Shown: positions 1 through 8,983, counted from the stretch's first letter. The stretch: 64,000 bases of DNA from Ornithinimicrobium faecis (GCF_023923225.1 NZ_CP099489.1:434001-498000); one strand, 5' to 3'. The notes: a model not told the origin generated them from the sequence alone. A program made the numbers and translations.

Positions 1-2
1 TC

Positions 3-1952
3 TCCTATCGGCTGGGCTGGTATCTCGCAGGCACTGTGGTGCTGCTGTACGTAATTAACAGTCGAAAGTTCCTCACCACCGAGCGTATCGCGCGTGCCCT
101 CAGTTGGATGTTCATCGCGCTTCTTGGGGGAGGCGTCCTCGGTGTAACAATGCCAACTCTCGAATTTCCGTCCCTGCTTGAGACGCTGCTGCCCCAGAGC
201 ATCTCGAGCAATGGCTTCGTCAACTCGCTTATCCATCCTCAAGTAGCCCAGATACATACTTTCCTGGGGTATGAAGAGCCCCGCCCCAGTGCTCCCTTTG
301 CCTACACCAACGAGTGGGGGCTTGCCATCGCCTTGTCTCTCCCCTTCTTCATCGTTTCCTGGTGGCGGCAAAAGGGGCCCTGGCGGTGGATGGTTCCAGT
401 ACTCTTGACCATTGCCGTTGTGCCGATCGTTTCTTCCACGAATCGTGGGCTCTGGTTGGCGCTGATTGTCATGGCCACGTTCGCCATCTTCGTGATCGCT
501 CTCCGAGGAAACATCACGGTTGTCGCGGTGATGACGGGAGGGCTGGCGGTTGCAGCGGCCCTGATTACGATATCGCCCCTGGCGACTGTCGTGGTCGACC
601 GGCTCAACACACCGCACAGCAACGAAGGCAGGACCAACCTCGGAAGTCTCGCTGTTGGGAGCACCGCGCAGGGGTCGCCGCTCCTCGGATTTGGCACCAC
701 CCGTGATGTCGAGGGGAACTTCACCAGCATCGCTGGCGGCGCTACGGATCAATGCCCGGCGTGCGCTCCCCCAGCGCTCGGAACGCAGGGGCAACTGTGG
801 CTTCTGATCTTCGGTGCCGGTTTCGTCGGGGCGGCCCTGTTCATTTGCTTCTTAGTCGGGCAGTTGCTCAGAAACTACCGAAATAGCTCCGCCTTTTCGT
901 TGGCCGCTGCGTGCAGCGTGATCGCTGCACTGGTCACTCTCCCCGTCTATACAACGGTCGGACCATCTCTATATGTCCTCCTGATTGCCGTCGGGGTGAT
1001 GCATCGCGAAGGGAATAGATGGGGCGAACGGTTGCTGAGCTCGTTGACCGCCCCGGCACTCCGACAATGGCGTCTGGCGGTGTTCATGGGTGCCCTCGGG
1101 GCCGTGATCGGCGCGGGGCTCCAGTTCTGGACTGGGACCCCTTCGTCAGCGACTCTCTCCGTCCTCGCGCCACGGAACCTCGTGGTGGGTGATGACGAGA
1201 CTCGGCCGCTCTCGATCGACACCGAAGGCGCGCTAGCAAGGTCGGGGCGCGTCATCTCTGCAGTCCGTGAGGCGACTGGCGAGGACATCAACGCGATCCC
1301 GCAGAGCCTGCGGATCACCGCCGAGCCAAACTCCCGGATCCTCAACGTCTCCTATACCCACAAGGAAGGCCCCCTGGCCTTGGCAGGTGCGGAGGCTGCG
1401 GCATATGAGTTCCTCGCCCTACGTGCTGAGCTAGTTGCAGAGAGCGGCTCGGACCCTCTGGCGGGTGATCACGCCCAGGTGCTTCGGTCTTCGGGACCGT
1501 TAAGACTCACTGATCGCTGGGTCGTTGTCATCAGCACTGGACTGATGACCGGGGTGGCTCTGGGGCTATGCCTGGCACCTGTCGTGGACGGTCGGCTCCG
1601 CCGCCTCCGGGGAGGTACTGAAGCGGGGCTCGAGGGGCGACTCCCCACCTTGGCCAGTCTGTCAGATGGCCGCGGTGACCTTTGGTCCCAGACCGCTGAG
1701 ACACACCGTGCGCGTCAGATCGCGGAGGTGTACCTCCCTATTGCTGCGGTCCTGGCCGATGACAAGCGGGACGTGGCGGTCGCGATGGCGACAACCCTGG
1801 ACCGTGACCTTCCAGGCCCGGAAGCCTGGGGCGGCCAGCGCACCCTCCTTATCGCTTCGACGCGATCCCACCCCCGCTCCGTGAACGCCCTGTATAGATC
1901 CTGTCGGCGCGTCGGGTTAGACCCGGTCGGGCTGATCCTGATCGATGAATAA
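3..1952 (+). CDS. O-antigen polymerase/ligase-like membrane protein with Wzz-like C-terminal region (5' end outside window)
   Basis: The reading frame is open from the first bases, so the N-terminus lies outside the window. The N-terminal two thirds hold many hydrophobic segments and the motif STNRGLWLAL, typical of the Wzy/WaaL O-antigen ligase domain, which joins polysaccharide units at the outer membrane-leaflet side. A further transmembrane segment (about nt 1077-1140) is followed by a soluble stretch resembling the extracytoplasmic part of a Wzz chain-length determinant (SATLSVLAPRN, then a NSRILNVSYTH stretch), another transmembrane helix near nt 1525-1580, and a cytoplasmic tail ending in LLIASTRSHPRSVN that resembles a BY-kinase without a visible Walker A. 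The glycosyltransferases immediately downstream support an exopolysaccharide role. The polymerase call is fairly safe; the Wzz-like reading is inference from pattern. Confidence 0.75.
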   Translation, partial: SYRLGWYLAGTVVLLYVINSRKFLTTERIARALSWMFIALLGGGVLGVTMPTLEFPSLLETLLPQSISSNGFVNSLIHPQVAQIHTFLGYEEPRPSAPFAYTNEWGLAIALSLPFFIVSWWRQKGPWRWMVPVLLTIAVVPIVSSTNRGLWLALIVMATFAIFVIALRGNITVVAVMTGGLAVAAALITISPLATVVVDRLNTPHSNEGRTNLGSLAVGSTAQGSPLLGFGTTRDVEGNFTSIAGGATDQCPACAPPALGTQGQLWLLIFGAGFVGAALFICFLVGQLLRNYRNSSAFSLAAACSVIAALVTLPVYTTVGPSLYVLLIAVGVMHREGNRWGERLLSSLTAPALRQWRLAVFMGALGAVIGAGLQFWTGTPSSATLSVLAPRNLVVGDDETRPLSIDTEGALARSGRVISAVREATGEDINAIPQSLRITAEPNSRILNVSYTHKEGPLALAGAEAAAYEFLALRAELVAESGSDPLAGDHAQVLRSSGPLRLTDRWVVVISTGLMTGVALGLCLAPVVDGRLRRLRGGTEAGLEGRLPTLASLSDGRGDLWSQTAETHRARQIAEVYLPIAAVLADDKRDVAVAMATTLDRDLPGPEAWGGQRTLLIASTRSHPRSVNALYRSCRRVGLDPVGLILIDE

Positions 1953-1986
1953 GACTGCCCACCGAAACCATCCCAGTGGAGAGACA

Positions 1987-2934
1987 ATGAGTACAGAACC
2001 TGTCGGCGCCGAGTTGGCAGCCCCTGAGTTGCCGAGCGTGTGTGCCGTCATACCTGCGCACGCGCGACCAGTGGAGTTGCGAAGAGCCATTCGCTCCGTG
2101 CTCGATCAGGAGTACGACGGCTCACTGTCCGTTATTGTGGTCTTCGATCGTGCTGAACCTGATCACACCCTTGAACAGGCAGGCAAACGCCCCGTGCGTG
2201 TCCTCGAGAACAATCGGACCCCTGGGCTGGCCGGTGCCCGTAACACGGGCATCGTCGCGAGCGACACCGAACTCGTCGCCTTTTGCGATGACGATGATTA
2301 CTGGGACACCAGCAAACTGATCGCCCAAGTCGAGGCACTCGCGAACGCCCCAGAGGCGGTCTTGGCGACAACCGCGATGGTTGTCGAGTACGACACACGC
2401 TCGACCGTTCGCCTGGCCGGCACTTCGACCGTCACGCACCAGATGCTCGTCAGGTCTCGACTGTCCATGCTGCACTCGTCATCGCTGCTGTTCCGACGCA
2501 GTGCCCTTCTCGGCGATGTCGGTCTGATCAACGAGGAGATTCCCGGCAGCCAGAACGAGGACTGGGACATCCTGCTGCGAGCTGCTGAGGCGTCTCCCAT
2601 TACCCACGTCGACGAACCACTGGTGCATGTGACCTGGGGCCCGAGTTCCTTCTTCCGCCGGAAGTGGGACACGAAAGTCAGCAGTAACCTCTGGATGCTC
2701 GAGCAACATCCGTCGGTCCGGGAGGACTCAAGGGCAGCGGCGCGACTCATGGGCAAGATCGCCTTCGCGCACGCCTGCAGCAGTAATCGCAGGGAGGCTT
2801 GGAGTTGGTCTGCGCAGACCGTGCAGCGAGACCCACGACAGTGGCGTGGGTATCTAGCAGCAGGGGTGGCGGTTATGCCGCGTTCCGGAGAGCTCATCCT
2901 CAGCGCGATGAATCGGTATGGGCGCGGGGTGTGA
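1987..2934 (+). CDS. Family 2 glycosyltransferase
   Basis: Cytosolic GT-A glycosyltransferase expected to transfer a sugar from a nucleotide-sugar donor during exopolysaccharide assembly. The N-terminus has the GT2 pattern: CAVIPAHARP, then GLAGARNTGI, then the acidic CDDDDYWD that stands for the DxD metal/nucleotide-binding motif. A later NEDWD is the usual GT2 ED motif near the catalytic base. The ATG at 1987 is chosen because GGAGA sits just upstream; an in-frame ATG at 1945 would overlap the previous gene. The product is 315 residues, normal for the family. The next gene overlaps by four bases, so they are probably translated together. Donor and acceptor sugars cannot be read from the sequence. 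Confidence 0.85.
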   Translation: MSTEPVGAELAAPELPSVCAVIPAHARPVELRRAIRSVLDQEYDGSLSVIVVFDRAEPDHTLEQAGKRPVRVLENNRTPGLAGARNTGIVASDTELVAFCDDDDYWDTSKLIAQVEALANAPEAVLATTAMVVEYDTRSTVRLAGTSTVTHQMLVRSRLSMLHSSSLLFRRSALLGDVGLINEEIPGSQNEDWDILLRAAEASPITHVDEPLVHVTWGPSSFFRRKWDTKVSSNLWMLEQHPSVREDSRAAARLMGKIAFAHACSSNRREAWSWSAQTVQRDPRQWRGYLAAGVAVMPRSGELILSAMNRYGRGV

Positions 2935-3866
2935 CCCCGCATGTGCTCGCGGTCTCCTCAACTGGTGGACACCTCGACGAGCTTCTTGCGATCGCGCCGC
3001 ACTTTGCCTCTGACGGTCAGGGTCTCGTGTGGGTGACGGCCGCAACTGCTCAGTCCATGTCCATCCTGCGTGGTCAGGACGTGGAGTGGGTGCGCCAGGT
3101 CGGGGCGCGCCAAGGAGGCCGGGTCCTGTTGAGCCTTCCGCAGGCAATGCGCGTGATTAGGAGGCGCCGACCGCTCAAAGTGGTCTCCACCGGGGCCGCA
3201 CTGAGCATCTCCTACCTCGTGGCAGCCCGACTCCTGGGAATCGAGACGCATTACGTCGAGAGCGCGACAAGGCTTGAGGGACCGTCACTCACGGGAAGGA
3301 TCGCTCAAGTTCTGCCCGGAGTCACCCTCCACCGGCAAGCGGACAGTTGGCGGCACGGCGGTGGGCAGTGGCGACGCATCGATAGCGTTTTCGGTGCGTT
3401 CGAGTGGCACGGTCGCGCCGCCTCTGAATCGCTGAAGATCTTCGTCACCCTCGGCACCGAGCGCTTCCCATTCCAGAGAGCGGTGAGCGCTATAATCGAC
3501 GCCGCGCCTCAGCATGCCTCCCTCGTGTGGCAGCTGGGGCACACTCCTCCTCCGGACGGTATCCCAGGTGAGGCACGGGACTGGCTCACATTCGAGGAAA
3601 TGCAACAGGCCGTTCTCGCAGCGGACGTTGTTATCACTCACTGTGGAGTTGGAGCCGTGTTAACGGCGCTGCGTGCCGGAAAGTGCCCAGTGGTGATCCC
3701 TCGAGTGGCAGCAAACCATGAACATGTCGACGACCATCAAACGCAGCTGGCTCGTGTGCTCGGCGAATCTGGCCTGGCGTTGGTCTCCGATCCAGGCGAG
3801 ACGGATCTTGTCTCAGCGATAGACCAGGCGGCAGAACGGCAGGTATCTCGCAGGGAGTCACCCTGA
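2931..3866 (+). CDS. Fused Alg14/Alg13-type (PssD-PssE) glycosyltransferase
   Basis: The first half has the Alg14/PssD signature (LAVSSTGGHLDELLAI), the membrane-associated half of two-component glycosyltransferases. The second half resembles Alg13/PssE and the GT28 C-terminal domain: IFVTLGTERFPF, then ADVVITHCGVGAVLTALRAG and a P-R-V-A-ANHEHVDDHQ stretch that contacts the nucleotide sugar. In eukaryotes and many bacteria the halves are separate proteins; here one 311-residue chain carries both. The GTG at 2931 overlaps the upstream TGA (GTGA), which is the usual coupled arrangement and removes an upstream extension that would lie over the GT2 gene. Its likely job is adding a sugar (glucuronate or GlcNAc type) to a lipid-linked intermediate of the polysaccharide. 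Confidence 0.82.
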   Translation: MTPHVLAVSSTGGHLDELLAIAPHFASDGQGLVWVTAATAQSMSILRGQDVEWVRQVGARQGGRVLLSLPQAMRVIRRRRPLKVVSTGAALSISYLVAARLLGIETHYVESATRLEGPSLTGRIAQVLPGVTLHRQADSWRHGGGQWRRIDSVFGAFEWHGRAASESLKIFVTLGTERFPFQRAVSAIIDAAPQHASLVWQLGHTPPPDGIPGEARDWLTFEEMQQAVLAADVVITHCGVGAVLTALRAGKCPVVIPRVAANHEHVDDHQTQLARVLGESGLALVSDPGETDLVSAIDQAAERQVSRRESP

Positions 3867-3922
3867 GCGAAATCCAACAGTTCTGCGCTTCGCCCTGAGT
3901 GGTCGCCGGCGTTGAGTCCTGG

Positions 3923-5851
3923 CTAGTCCTGGAGTTCTGCCATCGCCTCGGCGTATGCTGCTCGGCTAAGTGGCATGTTCTCCATGGTGTAGTGGCCATT
4001 AGGGCCTGTGTTGCTGTGGAAATAGGTCACAAAGGATAGACCGAGTTCTTCAACAGCTTCTGGAGCCTGCTCCCAGAACGCAGCGCCTTTTGCGTCTGGG
4101 TGGCCGTTGTGAAAGCCAGTTTCGCAGATACCGTAGGTTTTTCCCTTGCCCCATGACTGGTCGTCCATCCAGTACTTAAAATCGGACCAGACCTCGAGGG
4201 GCGTCATGTCAGGAGACTTGGCCCTATTGACGTAAGCGTCCCAGCAGATTACGTCAACATAGTCATCCCCAGGGTACATTCTGGCAGTCAAATCCTTCTG
4301 CGTGCTGCTAACCCAAAAGGTGAAGTCCACATTGGGAGCTTCTTCTTTTACCAACGTTGAGATGCGGCGACTGGCGGCCGCGTAATCCTCGGGCTTCCAG
4401 CTCTTGGGGACTTTTCCTTGATTCAGTTTGACGTTGGGCTCGATGTCAAAGGCGAGGCGGACCGTGCCGTCGACGGTTGCCAGCTCCCGACCCCAGCCCC
4501 TGATCTCCTCATCGTGAACGCCAGCCGCAATATCTGCCCAGGCCATGTATGAGTCTGGGCCCCCTTCGTTCCAGTCCTTCGATGCCATGCCCATGAGTAG
4601 GGTCATTCCTGAGTCGATGCGTTCCACGTCGCGTGCCTTGAGGCCCCAGCGGAAGTTTCCCGACGTGTAGTAAGACGACCCGTGGCCGAGGTCGATCCCT
4701 CCGACGAGGTCGCTGAAATCTTGGTCGGCGGTCGGGGCCCCCTGGTTGTAGGCGCCCGCGCTGAAACCCTCAGGGGATGGTGGTTCGGGGGCGGGTGGCT
4801 CAGGGGCAGGCGGGGGCGGGTTTCCGGGGTCGGCCAACTGTCCGACGACGCCCTCAGAGACTGCCTCCGGGCCACCGACCACAAAGATGCGGTTCGGGTC
4901 GAGGTGGTTGAGTGCTTCACGAGTGCCACTCGCAACCCGGTCGGCGGGCGTCAGAACGACTGGCACCTCGTCGCGGGCCGCCAGCGCACTGACGACAAGA
5001 GCATCTGCGTAGTCAAGGCCGGAGGCGACATAGCCTGGCGTGAGATCGGTAGAGAACTCTTTTGCCACAGCGGCTGAAGTCTTGTAACGGTCGGTCCCGG
5101 CAACCCGGTGATAGTTCCCGCTCGTGGAATAGGTCGCAGCCTCCTTGGCGACGGCATCGCCGATCGCCTGGGGGCCACCAACGACCACAACCTGCCCGGG
5201 GGCGAGGCGCTCGAGTTGCTTGGCGACCTCGGACGGGAGCTGTCCGGGCTTGGTGAGGAGCAGGGGCTCGTGCTCGGCGCCGGCGACGGCTGCTGCCGAC
5301 AGCGCGTCGGGGTAGTCCTCGCCGCTGGCGAGGAAGACCCGGTCACGGCCCTTGGTGTATTGCGCCGCAATGCGCGCGGACGTGGCGTATCTGTTCTCTC
5401 CAGTCAGACGCTCGACACCCTCGTCGCCGGCGTAGGAGCCGAGCTCGGAAAGGACCGTGTTGGACACGGAACCCTCGCCACCGATCACCGTGATGCGCTT
5501 TGGCTTCAGACGCTCAAGAGCTGAGACTGTCTCACTGGGGAGGTGGTCCGACTTCGTCAGCAAGACCGGCGAGTTGAAGACGCCTGCGCGGGATGCTGCA
5601 CCCAACGCGTCAGGGAAGTTGTGTCCGCTGACGATGTAGACACGCTTGCCGGTGGCCGACCATTGATCGGACACCTCTGTCGCAGTCTCATAACGGTTCT
5701 TTCCAGCCAAGCGCTGGACGGTGACGGCCGAGGGGGACTCGGCTGTCTGGCTTGAGGATGAATCGTCGCTGGGGCTGGCGACAACAGGGGCAACGCTGAC
5801 CGTGGCGGCCAGCGCGACGGCACTCAGGAGGCTGAGGGCGTTTCGGGACAT
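3923..5851 (-). CDS. Secreted protein with three cell-wall-binding type 2 repeats and a glycoside-hydrolase-like domain
   Basis: 642 residues. The ATG at 5851 is chosen because AGGAGA lies about eight bases upstream and it begins directly with a signal peptide (MSRNALSLLSAVALAATVSV). Three cell-wall-binding repeats 2 follow at about residues 41-135, 140-235 and 240-335, each with a DRY/NRY motif, an ASG/VSG-x-x-xPDAL segment and a VVGG/VIGG segment. A proline-rich linker (about 340-357) joins a TIM-barrel-like C-terminal domain. That domain has LAFDIEPN (Glu about 471) and GICETGFHN (Glu about 577), spaced like a retaining glycosidase acid/base and nucleophile pair; family GH26 is possible but unproven. 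The repeats should hold the enzyme on the cell wall. Convergent with the glycosyltransferases, it may trim or release the polysaccharide made next door. Confidence 0.82.
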   Translation of the reverse strand: MSRNALSLLSAVALAATVSVAPVVASPSDDSSSSQTAESPSAVTVQRLAGKNRYETATEVSDQWSATGKRVYIVSGHNFPDALGAASRAGVFNSPVLLTKSDHLPSETVSALERLKPKRITVIGGEGSVSNTVLSELGSYAGDEGVERLTGENRYATSARIAAQYTKGRDRVFLASGEDYPDALSAAAVAGAEHEPLLLTKPGQLPSEVAKQLERLAPGQVVVVGGPQAIGDAVAKEAATYSTSGNYHRVAGTDRYKTSAAVAKEFSTDLTPGYVASGLDYADALVVSALAARDEVPVVLTPADRVASGTREALNHLDPNRIFVVGGPEAVSEGVVGQLADPGNPPPPAPEPPAPEPPSPEGFSAGAYNQGAPTADQDFSDLVGGIDLGHGSSYYTSGNFRWGLKARDVERIDSGMTLLMGMASKDWNEGGPDSYMAWADIAAGVHDEEIRGWGRELATVDGTVRLAFDIEPNVKLNQGKVPKSWKPEDYAAASRRISTLVKEEAPNVDFTFWVSSTQKDLTARMYPGDDYVDVICWDAYVNRAKSPDMTPLEVWSDFKYWMDDQSWGKGKTYGICETGFHNGHPDAKGAAFWEQAPEAVEELGLSFVTYFHSNTGPNGHYTMENMPLSRAAYAEAMAELQD

Positions 5852-6226
5852 GGGGCATCTCCTGCACACATCGGGGGATGTCTCCATGGTGAGGTTCTGC
5901 GTGTGCCCTGATGCCGGTTCAGAGGAACCTGGTGACGTCTCTTGACCAAGGGTTGGACGGCCAGCCAGTCTCAGTGCGTGGATCGCGAGAAAACTGGAGA
6001 ATCCACACCGTGGTGCACGACACAGCGCGCTCGGCCCGTGGAATCTGCGGTCAACGCCCCCAGCGGCCGCAGCAGTCAGGCCACCCTACGCCGAGTTTCT
6101 CTGAGAAGTTGCCATCTCCTGTTGCATTAGGCAATGATTAGGTAAGATTATGGTAAAGAGTCTCTAAACAGTGGGGGACCTCGCCGAGGGCGACTAGCCG
6201 CTGTTGTCAGCCCTGAGGAGTGTTGC
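5852..6226. promoter_or_regulatory. Divergent intergenic region with candidate promoter for the response-regulator gene
   Basis: This 375-base gap separates divergent genes. No convincing coding sequence is visible. Bases 6120-6165 are notably AT-rich for this genome: TTGCAT (6122-6127) and TAAGAT (6143-6148) are spaced 15 bases apart, and an alternative -10-like TATGGT lies at 6149-6154. Either could drive the rightward gene. The ribosome-binding site of that gene, GAGGAG, lies just before the ATG at 6227. No operator-like palindrome was recognised. Confidence 0.35.
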
Positions 6227-6964
6227 ATGCGCCCGATCGCGGTGCTTCCGTCGACTGCTGGGCACGCGACAGCCCAGATGGTCTTCCAGGTGCTCATCCA
6301 GCAGCGCCTGGAATACGACGTGCTGTCCACCGCTGAGTTCACACGCGCTCAGCGGGCCAACCGTGCCTCGCTGGTGGTCGCCCTGGTGCGTGGGCTCGAC
6401 ATCCCCGCCATTGAGCTGGTGCGCAGCCTGCGGGAGCAGCTGGTCCCGACCTTTCTGGTGGCCGAGGAGCTCAGCGAGACTGACGAGGTCACCCTGCTCC
6501 ACTCCGGCGTCTACGACGTGGTCCGCGCCAGCGCGTCCCCGCAACTGATCGGCGCGCGCCTGCGCACCATGTTCCACCACGTGCACGAGGGCGAGCCGAC
6601 CCGCACGCCCTATCAGTTCGCCAACGTCACCGTGCGGCCCGACCACCACGAGGTCCACGTGGACGACAACGTGGTGCCGGTGACGCGGACCGAGTTCCGC
6701 CTGCTGGTCCTGCTCGCGCAGCAGCCCGACCAGGTGGTCAGCAAGGATGTGTTGGCCGAGCTCCTGGGCGACTCCCGCCGGATGGCTCCGCACGCCGTCG
6801 AGAGTCACGTCAGCCGGCTGCGCAACAAGATCACGGCAGCAGGCGGGCCACGTCTGATCGAGTCCGTGCGAGGCGTGGGATACCGACTGAAGGCCAACGG
6901 CAACGGCAATCAGCCGATGGTGGGCTCGAGCTCGAGCCCTACAGTGCCTCACGCAGAGCGCTGA
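6227..6964 (+). CDS. Winged-helix response-regulator-like transcription factor with degenerate receiver
   Basis: 245 residues. The C-terminal half (about 128-222) is a clear OmpR/PhoB DNA-binding domain: VTRTEFRLLVLLAQQPDQVV, then VESHVSRLRNKI and SVRGVGYRLKAN, the recognition helix and wing. The N-terminal 120 residues have the length and alternating strand/helix pattern of a receiver domain, but the acidic pocket after strand 1 is missing (it begins MRPIAVLPSTAGHA) and no Asp sits at the expected phosphorylation place, where VVALVRGLDIP is found. It may therefore work without phosphorylation, and no histidine kinase is adjacent. The ATG follows GAGGAG. It overlaps the convergent gene by 26 bases. 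Confidence 0.8.
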   Translation: MRPIAVLPSTAGHATAQMVFQVLIQQRLEYDVLSTAEFTRAQRANRASLVVALVRGLDIPAIELVRSLREQLVPTFLVAEELSETDEVTLLHSGVYDVVRASASPQLIGARLRTMFHHVHEGEPTRTPYQFANVTVRPDHHEVHVDDNVVPVTRTEFRLLVLLAQQPDQVVSKDVLAELLGDSRRMAPHAVESHVSRLRNKITAAGGPRLIESVRGVGYRLKANGNGNQPMVGSSSSPTVPHAER

Positions 6965-7571
6965 CCGCATCCGCAGGACCAGAGACCTCCACCGCGGCCA
7001 CGCGCATCCGGCCGAACAGCGCCATCACCAGCTCAGCCGGGGTGCCGGTCAGCACTGCCGTGCCCACGCCCGTCGGGGCCTTCACCGCTGAGCGACCGTG
7101 GCCCGGCGCGACCAGGACGATCCCCGTCGGCAGCCGCCGGGTCAGCAACTTGGCGACCTTCTTCAGTTGCCGCCACAGCGCAGACTCAAGCTCGGCAGGG
7201 ATCTCGCGCTGCGGCCCGACCTGGCCCTCGCCGCGCAGGATGTCCTCGTGGTGGATGAAGAACTCGGTGAGGTTGGCGACCTCGTCCACGAACGGCATAC
7301 GGGTCGGGGACCACGCCGGCGGCCCGGTGCGCACCAGGTGCACCAGCTGCCCCCACGGCCTGGTCGCATATTCCTCCATCCCGCGCTCCAGCCTCCCAGC
7401 CAGCGGCGGCACAGCAACGCCGAGCGCGAGGTCCGGGCGGGAGTCGCGGATCACCAGATGGGCAGCGAGCTCCGCGGTCGACCACGGGTCGCAGAGGGTG
7501 GGTGCGGAGGGCCCGACCCGCTCCAGGGTGTCGCAGAGCGCCTGGCGCTCGAGGGCGGCGTGACCAGCCAC
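6939..7571 (-). CDS. TIGR03085-type DinB/maleylpyruvate-isomerase-like metal-binding protein
   Basis: 210 residues. The four-helix DinB/MDMPI pattern is seen in LCDPWSTAELAAHLVIRDSRPD near the N-terminus and ANLTEFFIHHEDILRG near residue 110; the His and Asp residues of these motifs are the expected metal ligands. This actinobacterial family is related to mycothiol-dependent enzymes, but its reaction is unknown. The GTG at 7571 begins two bases after the peptide deformylase stop, so the two genes are probably co-transcribed; an upstream start would overlap that gene. The family assignment is good and the function is open. Confidence 0.78.
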   Translation of the reverse strand: MAGHAALERQALCDTLERVGPSAPTLCDPWSTAELAAHLVIRDSRPDLALGVAVPPLAGRLERGMEEYATRPWGQLVHLVRTGPPAWSPTRMPFVDEVANLTEFFIHHEDILRGEGQVGPQREIPAELESALWRQLKKVAKLLTRRLPTGIVLVAPGHGRSAVKAPTGVGTAVLTGTPAELVMALFGRMRVAAVEVSGPADAVSALREAL

Positions 7572-7573
7572 GA

Positions 7574-8143
7574 TCAGACGTCCTCGGCCTTGCCAGCGGA
7601 CGGGTCCCACTTGGTGATGCCTCGCTCGGCCCAGCCGCGGTCCTTGGCGGCCTCGCGGGCCTCGCGCTTCAGCGGGCCGATCAGCTTGTCGACATAGAGC
7701 GTGCCGTCCAGGTGGTCGGTCTCGTGCTGCAGGCAGCGGGCCAGCAGCCCCTCGCCCTCGATGACGACCTCGTTGCCGTCCAGGTCGGTGCCGGTGACGC
7801 GGGCCTGCGGGTGACGGGCCAGCGGGAAATACTCCCCGGGCACCGACAGGCAGCCCTCGCCGTCCTCCTCCTCGTCCAGCGGCGCAGGGGTGCCCAGACG
7901 CTCGAGCACGGGGTTGATCACCAGGCCACGCGCGTTCGGGCCGTCCGGCACTGGGCAGTCATAGACAAAGATCCGCAGCCGCGCACCGACCTGGTTGGCC
8001 GCCAGACCGACGCCCTCGGCCGCCTCCATCGTGTCGAACATGTCCGCCACGAGGGTGCGCACCTCGTCGGTCACCTCGCGCACCCGCTTGGTGGGCTGGT
8101 GCAGCGCCTGGTGGCCCTGGACGGTGATTTCGCGGACGGTCAC
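7574..8143 (-). CDS. def: Peptide deformylase
   Basis: Removes the N-formyl group from nascent proteins in the cytosol. All three deformylase motifs are present: GVGLAANQVG (residues 44-53), EGCLS with the metal-binding Cys98, and QHETDHLDG (139-147), which supplies the two His ligands and catalytic Glu. The GTG at 8143 is chosen because AAGGAG lies eight bases upstream; an ATG at 8164 has no ribosome-binding site. This gives 189 residues, normal for the family. An acidic insertion (DEEEDGE) just before motif 2 is common in actinobacterial enzymes. It is followed at once by the DinB-like gene. Confidence 0.95.
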   Translation of the reverse strand: MTVREITVQGHQALHQPTKRVREVTDEVRTLVADMFDTMEAAEGVGLAANQVGARLRIFVYDCPVPDGPNARGLVINPVLERLGTPAPLDEEEDGEGCLSVPGEYFPLARHPQARVTGTDLDGNEVVIEGEGLLARCLQHETDHLDGTLYVDKLIGPLKREAREAAKDRGWAERGITKWDPSAGKAEDV

Positions 8144-8223
8144 GAGCTGGTCTCCTTCGGACATGACGGACTGAGCTGATGCTGCCCGTCGATCCTAATG
8201 GGGGAGGGCCCTGCGACCAGCAG

Positions 8224-8952
8224 TCACTTCCGCCGCGGCCGCGGGATGGGGCCGGTGATGTCCGGGTCCTCCCAGAAGCCCGCCGGGGCATAGGGCGCGG
8301 CGTCTTCGCGGGAGACCTCCCAGACCGGCCCCTCCTGGGAGTCCGGCTCGTCCTGGTCGTCGGTCTCCTCCCAGCTGTCGTATGCCGAGGCGCCAGTCTC
8401 CGGCGCCCGCTCGCCGAAGGGGTCGTCATCTGGGTCGCGGCCCTCCGGGCCGAAGATGGTGTCGCAGATCCGTCGATAGGTGTCATCGGGGTCCGGCACC
8501 CAGTTGATCTCGCGCATCGCCTGGTCCTGCCCGGCGGACTCCATGATGAACTGCCCGTAGCCCAGCACCCGCCCCAGCGGGGAGCGCGCATAGTTCATGT
8601 CGGTGACCTTGCGCAGCGGCATCATCGCGACCTTGTGCGTGATCAGGCCATAGGTCATCAGCAGCCGCTTGTCGGTCGCCACGAACCACTCGTTGCGCCA
8701 CTCCAGGGCCTTCCAGAGCAGCCGCAGCACCAGGGCAAACCACAGCCACCACAGCACGAGCGGCAGGGCCGAGGCCTCAATGGGAGCGTTCGTGGAGATC
8801 CAGGACGCGACGAGCAGCCCGATCAGGGTGGTGAGGACGGGCTCGATCATCCGGCCCCAGTGGTGGCGGATCGCGACCACGACCTGTTCGTCGCGCAGGA
8901 CATAACGGTCCAGGATGCGGCTGTGCACACGCCTCTCGCGCACCGGGCTCAC
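8224..8952 (-). CDS. Bacterial PH-domain (YdbS/YdbT-like) membrane protein
   Basis: 242 residues. Two hydrophobic segments (about residues 38-52 and 62-82) are followed by a bacterial PH-like domain: RNEWFVATDKRLLMTYGLITHKVAMMPLRKVTDM shows its strands (quoted here only as a region, about residues 85-118), then LGRVLGYGQFIMESAG. The C-terminal 75 residues are acidic, low in complexity and probably disordered. Such proteins are membrane-associated; their role is not established. The GTG at 8952 is the only plausible start because an ATG slightly upstream soon hits a stop. Confidence 0.72.
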   Translation of the reverse strand: MSPVRERRVHSRILDRYVLRDEQVVVAIRHHWGRMIEPVLTTLIGLLVASWISTNAPIEASALPLVLWWLWFALVLRLLWKALEWRNEWFVATDKRLLMTYGLITHKVAMMPLRKVTDMNYARSPLGRVLGYGQFIMESAGQDQAMREINWVPDPDDTYRRICDTIFGPEGRDPDDDPFGERAPETGASAYDSWEETDDQDEPDSQEGPVWEVSREDAAPYAPAGFWEDPDITGPIPRPRRK

Positions 8953-8983
8953 CGGCTCGTCAGCACGCGGTTCGGGCTCATGG

